A stretch of 20,313 nt of DNA, from NCBI GenBank assembly GCA_028691175.1, contig JAQUZU010000026.1:1-20313 (forward strand). Reading direction: 5' to 3'. The position numbers and the translations under genes are program-made. Source of the DNA: Candidatus Kapaibacterium sp. GTDB lineage: Bacteria > Bacteroidota > Ignavibacteria > Kapaibacteriales > UBA2268. Of the stretch, positions 7,409 through 16,400 are shown piece after piece (positions within the stretch are counted from its first letter, which is position 1; each line of letters begins with the position of its first letter). The notes under the pieces were generated by a model. It had not been told where the DNA came from. It worked only from the letters and a program-made list of their open reading frames with translations, and did not search any database.

Positions 7409-10400
7409 GTGTACTATTCACGTAAAGACGGCTACTATGATGATCCGAATACATGGTCAAAGATAAATTATGGTGGTGCGGCGTCGCAAACTATACCGAA
7501 CAAACGTTCCGATAAAGTAAAAATACGCGGGCATAAAGTAACTATAAGAAAAACTAATGAATTGGGTAATCCGGTTACGGCTCCGTCTCCGGCAAGTTTA
7601 ATTGCCGTAGAATCCGCTGCGGATATATATTCTGCTTCCGGACAGCTGTTTATTGAAGATGAAACTGCGGTAACCGGCGATACTTTCCGATTGCAGTCCG
7701 GAGCAACTTTGGGAATTGGCTCGGCAAGCGGTATTACTACTTATCCAACTGAATTCGGAAATGTGCAAACTACAGTACGGATATTCGCCGAAGGAGCCAA
7801 TTATACTTATACGGGTAATGTTTCGCCACAGCTTGTAGGTAATGCGGTGCCGATTAATGTGGGCAAATTCTCAGTCGAAAAAGCGGCAAATACAAGTTTA
7901 TATCTCGGGAAAAATGTTACCGTTTCTACCGGGTTACACATTGAAGAAGGATCTTTAGATCTTGGTGCATATGAAATAAACGGATACACACCTGGACGCA
8001 CACTCACGATGAATGGCGGAGAATTGATTATTCGTTCTGCTTCGTTCCCGCAAAATTATGCTCCTCCGACTTTTACTGCCGGAAGAGTTACGTTTTCAGG
8101 AGATGGTAACCTGACTATTCCGTCTTCGCTGTCGTCGCCGATAGCGGTATTGCAATATAATGATCTAAAAATCGAAAGTACGGCTCGAAGCGGAAATATT
8201 ACTTTTGCCGCAGGTGGCGAAATTGTAATAAATGGTGATTTGGATATTTCGCAAATGAATTTTGCGAATAATACATATAGTTTCTTTACCGATGGTTCTA
8301 CCGTAAAATTCGCCGGAAATGAAAATCAGGTGATATCATTCCTGCCGCAGTCTCCGAGTGATGCTTCATGCTATTTGAATTATTATAATTTGGTTGTTGC
8401 CGGAAATGGAAACAAAACAATTGCCGCAAATTTGGTTAATGCTAATTTAACGATATTAAATAATCTGACAATTCAAGGCGTAGCAACATTTGTTGCAAAC
8501 GGTGTCGATATCGATTTGTATGGAAATTGGACAAATAACGGCGGAATTTTCCACGGTACAACCGGCGAAAAAGTAAATTTCATTTCCGAAGTACCGGCTT
8601 TGGCTACAAATATAAAGTCGGATAATATAGCGAATAATACTTTTGCCGATATTAACATATCCGGTGCGGGAATTGTAAATCTGTTGGACGACATAAAGAT
8701 AAACGGCAATATAAATATTGCAAGCGGAGTAACTCTGCGGGCGAATTCTGCTGCTATAGAACTCGGCGGAAATTGGGTAAATAATGGCGGAACATTTGAA
8801 TATGGTAATTCGGAAGTAAAATTTGTCAATACAGATGCAGCTGCTAACCAAGCAATATCGAAGACATCCGGCAATGAAGAATTTTACAATCTTACGTTGG
8901 TTAACGGAAATAATTCTGTTAACGCCTTCGGAATCGGAGCAAGCACGGACGGAATGATTATACATAATGAGTTGAATCTTTCCGGCGGAATACTTCGTTT
9001 GCACAATGCGAGCGACTATCGTTTCGTAGAGGTGAATGGCGAAGTGAACCTTACAAGCGGCTTTGTAGATGGTGAATTGCGAAAAAATATTGCTACCGGC
9101 GTAATGGAAGAAATATATGAAGTTGGTTGTGGCAATTACTATAATCCGGTTACTTTGACGTTTAACGGAACCGGCGGAACTACAGGTATGCTTGGAGTTA
9201 TGGCTGATGAAATTACCGCGACAAGCTCGCCGATTGCATCTAACGGTATCATGATTACTCCGGCTAATTGCCCGCTTGACCCGCTGGGAAATGTTGCCAT
9301 GCAATATGTGATCAGCAAGCCGGCAAATTCGACTTTTACTCTTGGTGAAGACCGTAACTATAATGCACGACTTGTTTATACGCAAAATCAAGTCAGGAAT
9401 TCTTCAAATCCGTCAGTGTATAATATCGCTGTTTATTCGGACGGTGCGTGGATTGCTCCGTTCTCGTACAACGGATCCGCTCCGGTTATGGGCGAGCGAG
9501 GTAATTATTATGCAGAAATTACCGGTTTGAAAGATTTGGGTGCCGCGATTTTGGGACCTCCGGGAATGATGACATATTATACCCGCGAAAATGGTGCGTG
9601 GAATGTTGCGGCAAATTGGTCGAATCAAATGTATGGTGGTACGGCGGCAACATCTTATCCTACGGGAACTTTCAGGGCGTTTATCGGAAACGGTAATACA
9701 ATTACTCTGGAAGAAAATGTAGTGGTTACCGGACAAGTCATTATCGATACACTCGGTACATTAAAAACAAATAATCATAATTTGACCGGTACCGGTACAT
9801 TTTCGATGCTGGCAGGGGCAACTTTGGACGTAACCGATGCAAATGGTATTACGACAAGTGGCGCTACAGGAAATATTCAAACGACAACTCGCAATTATAA
9901 TTTCGAAAACCACAATAAATCAAGCTTTATATATTCCGGCAGCGTAGCACAAAATACCGGCAACGGCTTGCCGACTGAATTTGCAGCATTGACTATCAAT
10001 AAAAGTGCGGCGGATCAGACTGTAACCATAAATGCCGGACACAATATTAGTATTAACGACAGTCTCTATATTCTGAAAGGTAACCTGAATGCAGGCAGTA
10101 GCGACGATATATATATGTATGGAAATATTAATCAGACTGCTGACGGTACATTTATTCCGGCTGCACGAAAAGTATTTTTGCGCGGAGAATCTCCGGTGCT
10201 GCTTACTTCGGGAAGTGATGCAAAAACACTTGATTTCTATGATTTAGAAATATACAAGGAATATCTGAGCGGAAATATAATCTTAGAGCAAAATACAAAT
10301 CTTAATATTGCCCATAATCTTAAATTTACCGATGGAAATAAGGCGATAATTGATGCAACCAAATACAGCACACCATCTAATACTCTCTATGTAGGATTTG

Positions 10401-13400
10401 GTGAAAATGCCACTGCTGTAGTAGGTGCAGGATATATCAGCACAAATTATTCCGGCGGCTGGATTTATGGTGAAGTACAAAAATATGCTGCTATAGGCGA
10501 AACCGATTTAACTTTTGAAACCGGTACAGATACTTATTATTCTCCGTACGGATTAAGACTTGCAGCGAATGCCGGGGCGAACGGTACGGCGGGAGTAATT
10601 GCGGCAAGAGCAATTGCGGGAGATCATCCACAGTTAGCGACAATTCCGGCTACAACTTATCCGATAAATCCCGAAAGAAATCTTAGCGTCTATTGGCGTC
10701 TGACCAAGCCGGCAGGTTCTGCTTTTGAGCGTGGAGAACGCTCTGCAGATTATACTGTTCGCTTTAAAATTCCGGAACAACAGGTAAAACTTGACTGTTT
10801 CGCGTGTGCGGATTTGGCATTTTATCGCGGAGGAACAGGCGCAGGCTCTTGGGAGGGTATGGAACATAATACTGTCTATGGCAATGCCGGAACAATGGAT
10901 ACTTGTACGGATACGAGATCTACCTCGAACGGATTTCCGAGATATACTTTCGAGGGAGATTCCTGCTCTGTTCCGAGTCAAATGGCTTATATAAAAGTTC
11001 CGGGAGTGGCCGCGACATATGCGTTTGGTGCTGACCCCCTTGACGATGGAAGTATGCGGCTCGGCGATTTCGTTGCAGGCGACAGAAATAATGCAATATT
11101 GCAACATTATACATTCTATTCTATAAATGATGGTGATTGGAGCGATCCGAATACTTGGTCAACCGTTAGTTATGAGTCTACAGAAAATGCGGCTGTAGCA
11201 CAATATGAGGCCGGAACGGATCCGTATATCAGGCCATTCCCGGCAAGACGTTACGACAACGTCTATATCGGTAACGGAAAGAAAGTTACACTCGATATCG
11301 ACGTGGGAAGTAACGAATATTCTCCGACAGCGATGTTCGGACCGTCATGCGTAGTAGAAAATACCGGTATTCTTGATTTCGGTACTCAGGTATTTCGTGG
11401 CAACCAATTCCAGGCAAGAGCAGGCTCGACGTTGATTATTGGTTCAAATGACGGTATAAATAATTCAAACATAGATAATTTTAAGGGTAATGTGCAGCTA
11501 TCGTATTATTCGATTGCACCTGTATTTAGCGATAGTATAAAAGTAATTTACAAGCCGACCGGAGTTACCTCTAACGGTATGAGCCGCAGATTGATTGATA
11601 GAAATTCCTTGAATTACTATATAAGAAAAGTGTCCGTAAAGCAAAACGGAACCGAAATATTCTCTAATCAGACAGACAATAGATATCTTTCGGGATCTTA
11701 CGGAAATCTTAGAACCACCAAAAAAATTACTCTTGAAGCGGGCGAAACATATACAATTGAAATTACCCCGTCTACAAATGGCGGCTGGAGATATTATAAT
11801 GCGTGGATTGATTACGGATTTAATAATAACGGCTGGGTAGAATTGGTATCTTCGGATGTAAGATCTAATTCTAATAACACAGTGGAGGTGGCAACTTTTA
11901 CTGTGCCTGCATCTATTCCGCAGGGTTCGACTACTATACGTTTCGGAATATCGAATGAAAGCCTGAAAAATGATACCCGCATAAACGGACAAATCGATAC
12001 AGTTACCTTATCTCAGGTAACGCGTTCGGGTGTAGGAGAATACGAAGACTATACCGTCTTTATAAAGAGAAATAATTTTAAGGCGGAACAAACTCCCGGC
12101 ACCGGTTTGCCGGATGTGGTTAAGTCGCTCGAAGTGATGTCTGAGAATTTGGGTTCTAGCAATTCTACATTTACTTTGGACAAAGATATTACTGTTATTG
12201 ATGAAGTAAAAGTAACGAGCGGAACTTTCATACATGCAAAGCAGGCAAATTTGAATTTGTACGGCAATTTTGTAGTAGATACTCTCGATGGCTATAATGC
12301 CGACATCTATTCTGAAAACGAATACAAATTATATAAACCGTATAATGTTCTGGGTGGTGTGCTTAATTTAATCGGATCGCAGGATCAAAATTTGAGCGGA
12401 CAGCAGGCAATTACTCTAAATAAGTTAAATATAAACAAGCCGGGCGGCAATGTATTGGCGAAAACTGATCTTGCCATTGGTAATGACATAACTTTTACTT
12501 CAAATACAAAACTAATTCCTGATGATGATGTAGAAATTACGTTTGGCGGATTTGTAGTTCCCAAAACTCCGGACGGAGTCGATTTCTCTGCTTCGAGAAT
12601 GATTGCCATGCCGGGTGATTCGCTGACAACTGCTGTCGTAAGTAAAGATATGATCGCCAAGAAATCGGATTATACCAATGCTTCAGGGATTCCTTATTAT
12701 ACGGCTAACAGAATTAATGCGGAGGGAAACGTTCCGAGAATTAAACTTGTTACATTGAGGAGCCGAATTAATAATAATCCGGGCGATACTGTTTATAAAT
12801 TTTTAGCAAATAAAAATGCTCCGAGCGGTACATATCAAAATCCGGAAAATACTTCTACAGGATTCCAGGATTTTACCGATTTGGAAAATCCTGGTATTCC
12901 CGGTGATACTCCTGAAACTCATTTCCCGATCGGACCGGGAGACTATTATCTTGAATTAACGATCAATGGTGTTAATGGGGGGACAACATATGTGTACGGG
13001 TTCTGCTATATAGATAACAATTGGGATGATTTCGGTATTAGCGACATGGTAGGGGAAAATAATCTGAATGTAATGGGCCCAGGTGGGGCAGATGGTTCTG
13101 TCCCGAATAATTCGATTTTACGTATACCATTTACAATATCGGATACTCTATATAACGGACCGGTCAGAATGAGGGTGAAAACAGCACATAACTCCAAACG
13201 TCCCGAACCGAGACATAATGAAACATACTTGGATGGTATATACAGAAGGCCGACCGGCGGCGAAATAGAAGACTATATACTCAACATAACCGGTTGCAGA
13301 GATTTGCCGGTACAAGATCCAAATTCTAAGAATGCATTGGTATTGGATACAGTATACATTGCCGATACCGTGGTTACGGCGGTAGATCCTACATTTGATA

Positions 13401-16400
13401 TGGTGACGACAAATACGATTAATACAAATAATTATCATATTAATTCTGTAACATATAATGACGTTGTTTATAACATAAATTATAATGGTATGGGAGGATG
13501 GAATAATCCAAATACAAAATTATATAAGTTCCCTGATACTTTGACAGTAGTTGCCGGTTCAAGCAATCTGTTCGAGTTTCGACTGCACCAGAGTAGTAGC
13601 TACTATTGTATGGCATGGGCGGATTTCGTTCATAAAGGCTACTTTCTGAATAACTATGATGATAGAATGATAGTCGGAAGGTATAACCGATTAAACTCTC
13701 AAACGAATAATATTACAATGAACATAGCTATTCCTGATACTGCGTTTAACGGTATTACGCGCATGAGAGTGAAATTGCAGCAAGGCACCGGCTTTGACAA
13801 CTATATGTACAGACCGAACAATTTTCCACATAATAATAGTAAATCCGGCCAGATTATGGACTTCAATGTGCGGGTAATAGGCGGACGCGATCCATATTCA
13901 CAGACATACTTGGAAAATAATACGATAGATCCGGATAAGATATATAGTTATGAAGTAAAAAAGAGAATGAGGGTAGATAGTTACGAGGTAGCTCCGAAGG
14001 TTGACGAAGTGAAGTTCCCGATCGGAACCGGCGACGATTATAATCCGGCAGAGTTTACCCTGAAGCAAAAAACTCTTGACCCGAATAATGCAAAACTATC
14101 TGTCAAACTTGTAAAAGGTAAACACAGCAACAGATTAGATGAAAACATACTAAATAAATATTGGCAAGTATCGACTACCGGAATCACTATTCCGGACAAA
14201 AATGAAATTACGGATGCCGAGAATAAACCGGTTTATAAGTTCTATTACGATGCAAAAGATATTAACGGTAATATCAGCGAATATAAGCCCGGGCGATATA
14301 TTAAAGGTGTGGAACCCCAAAAAGGATCGTGGGAAATTGACCTCGGAGAAAATCCGACATCGACTTCTTCGCAAATTACTATAACAAATGAAAACGGAAT
14401 AAACGGCGATTGGACTGCCGGCTATCCGGAGGCATTTTTTAAGGGAAGAATTTTCTATTCGATAAAAAATGGTAATTGGAATGATAAAACAAGTTGGTCG
14501 ACTCATGCCGATTTGAAACATACCGGCCCGCCGTCGTCATATTTCCCGGGGCAACTTTATTCTGCCGATACGGTAAATCTCGACGGACATAAAATAGTAT
14601 ATTCTGATTCGCTCCACGTTATTCTTGATTCTTTGCGTATTGGAGGAACAAATGATATTGCGTCGATTGGCGAACTAACCTTTGGCACCACGAAACCGGA
14701 ACTCAATGCCGGCGATATAAATAAATCGATCGAAATGCGCTCTTTATTCTTAGATGATGACGGCGGAAAAGTATATTCCGAAGGGACGAACATTAACGAT
14801 ACGTTGATGATACATAAGTTGCTGCGAAATGAATCCACAGCCGGAGGTATGGACCTTGCAAGTAGCAATAACCGCATAAACCTGAAATTTGGCGCAGATA
14901 TGAATGCGTATATAAACGGTGAAGGAGCGTGGAGTAGCATTGCCGATGTGATAGTCAATAAAACGCGTGGCTTGACCGATACCTTGCTGATTAATTCGGC
15001 GACGTTTTTAACCAAAACGAATGATAATGCACAACCGTTTGTGTTCAGGCCGCTTTCCGGCATAATAACGAACAATCGGGTTGGCACAGATTTGTATCTT
15101 GGCTCTGCCGATCAAGACGTAGATATGCAGGTTAATTCCGGAATAAACGTCGAGAGAGGTCGAACGCTGACCCGCGGAAATCTCTCTACCAATACAAATT
15201 CGGTTATTAATATTAAACATAAGGCAGATGATAACGATAATAATATAGTTGAACTGATAGTCGGTGATGGACCTAATGAAAATCTCTACTATCGCACAGG
15301 TTCGCAAATCGATGTGGAAGACGGAAATCTGAAAATCGCGGCAGCATTCGCGAGAAAACAGTCCAATTCTACTGTGAAACTCAATATCGAGGAAAAAGGC
15401 AAAATTTCCGTAAATACAGTCGGGAATAATCAAACTAATGTTATTGGATTTGATGTCAGCAACTCTGCCTCGGAATTTTCTATGTCCGGCGGACGAATTG
15501 TGATTGCGAGTGCAAATGCAAATTCGGATGCCGATTTCAGATTGAACGCATTAGATGGAAACGGAATGACCGGCGGAACTATTCAGTCCGGCGATACTGC
15601 GCTTACGGCAGCGAATACAAGAATAAAAATGGGTGGTACAACTCCGCTATATAACGTACATTTTGCAAATGATCCCGCCCATGAAGTACAAACCGATATC
15701 GCAGAACAGACGGTTACAATTAAGAATAATTGGACAATAGATGCCGGGCACAAGTTTGATCTGAATGGAAATACGGTTAATTTGGGCGGAAATCTGACTA
15801 ATTTCGGAGACTTCCGGGGATATCCGACTGCGACAACCACAAATCCGTGGAAAATCGTTTTGAACGGAAGCGGAACGCAAACTATTTTTAACCAAACGGG
15901 TTCGGCACTTTCGCTGTATAATCTGACGCTGAATAAGCCGACAGGCAGAGTTGTACTTTCCGATGAAGGCAATTCAAGCCTGATAATCAAGAATACTCTT
16001 GAGTTTTCGACCAATAATAATTCCGTTATCTGTATGAAAGGTGATGACAGCAGATATGTAATGCTTTTGCCGGATGCATATAGCAATGCTTCGCAAATTT
16101 TGCGCAACGGCAATGGACATGTCGCCGGATTGCTATATCGACGTATAGAAGATAATACTGCATCAAATCTGTTCTCGGTTGGTTCTGCCGATTTGGTAGC
16201 CGGTAATGAAAATAATGTAAATAATACTGATGCTTCGCTTTATCGTCCTGTTACTCTGAAATTGTCGGACGCAGGTAATACAGTGGGATTAATCAGAGTA
16301 AGATTTATTGATGAACTGCATCCGCAGGCAGATGATAATATTGAGCCAAACAGAAGATTGCTGAAATATTGGACAGTCCGCCCGGCGGAAACAGACGGTT

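Larger units (their letters stand above)
11105..14446 (+). repeat. Composite repeat unit 3 of the giant protein, enlarged by three GEVED-type domains
   Basis: The G8-like segment is at 11108-11300 (TFYSINDGDWSDPNTWS ... VYIGNGKKVTLDI). The unit is about 3.3 kb against 1.5-2.2 kb for the others. The IQT-GLP stretch is split: GNVQ at 11486 and GTGLP at 12098 lie 612 bases apart, against 81-90 in units 1, 2, 5 and 6, and a GEVED domain fills the gap. Two more GEVED-type domains lie before the closing sandwich (KFPIGTGDDYNPAEFTL, about 14011). Confidence 0.7.

Noticed and set aside
8456..9391. 311-codon antisense open frame opposite the giant gene
   Set aside because: It lies fully inside a well-supported coding frame, has no recognisable domain and a biased composition (Ile/Ser/Arg/Cys-rich) typical of reverse reading of Asn/Gly/Thr-rich coding DNA.
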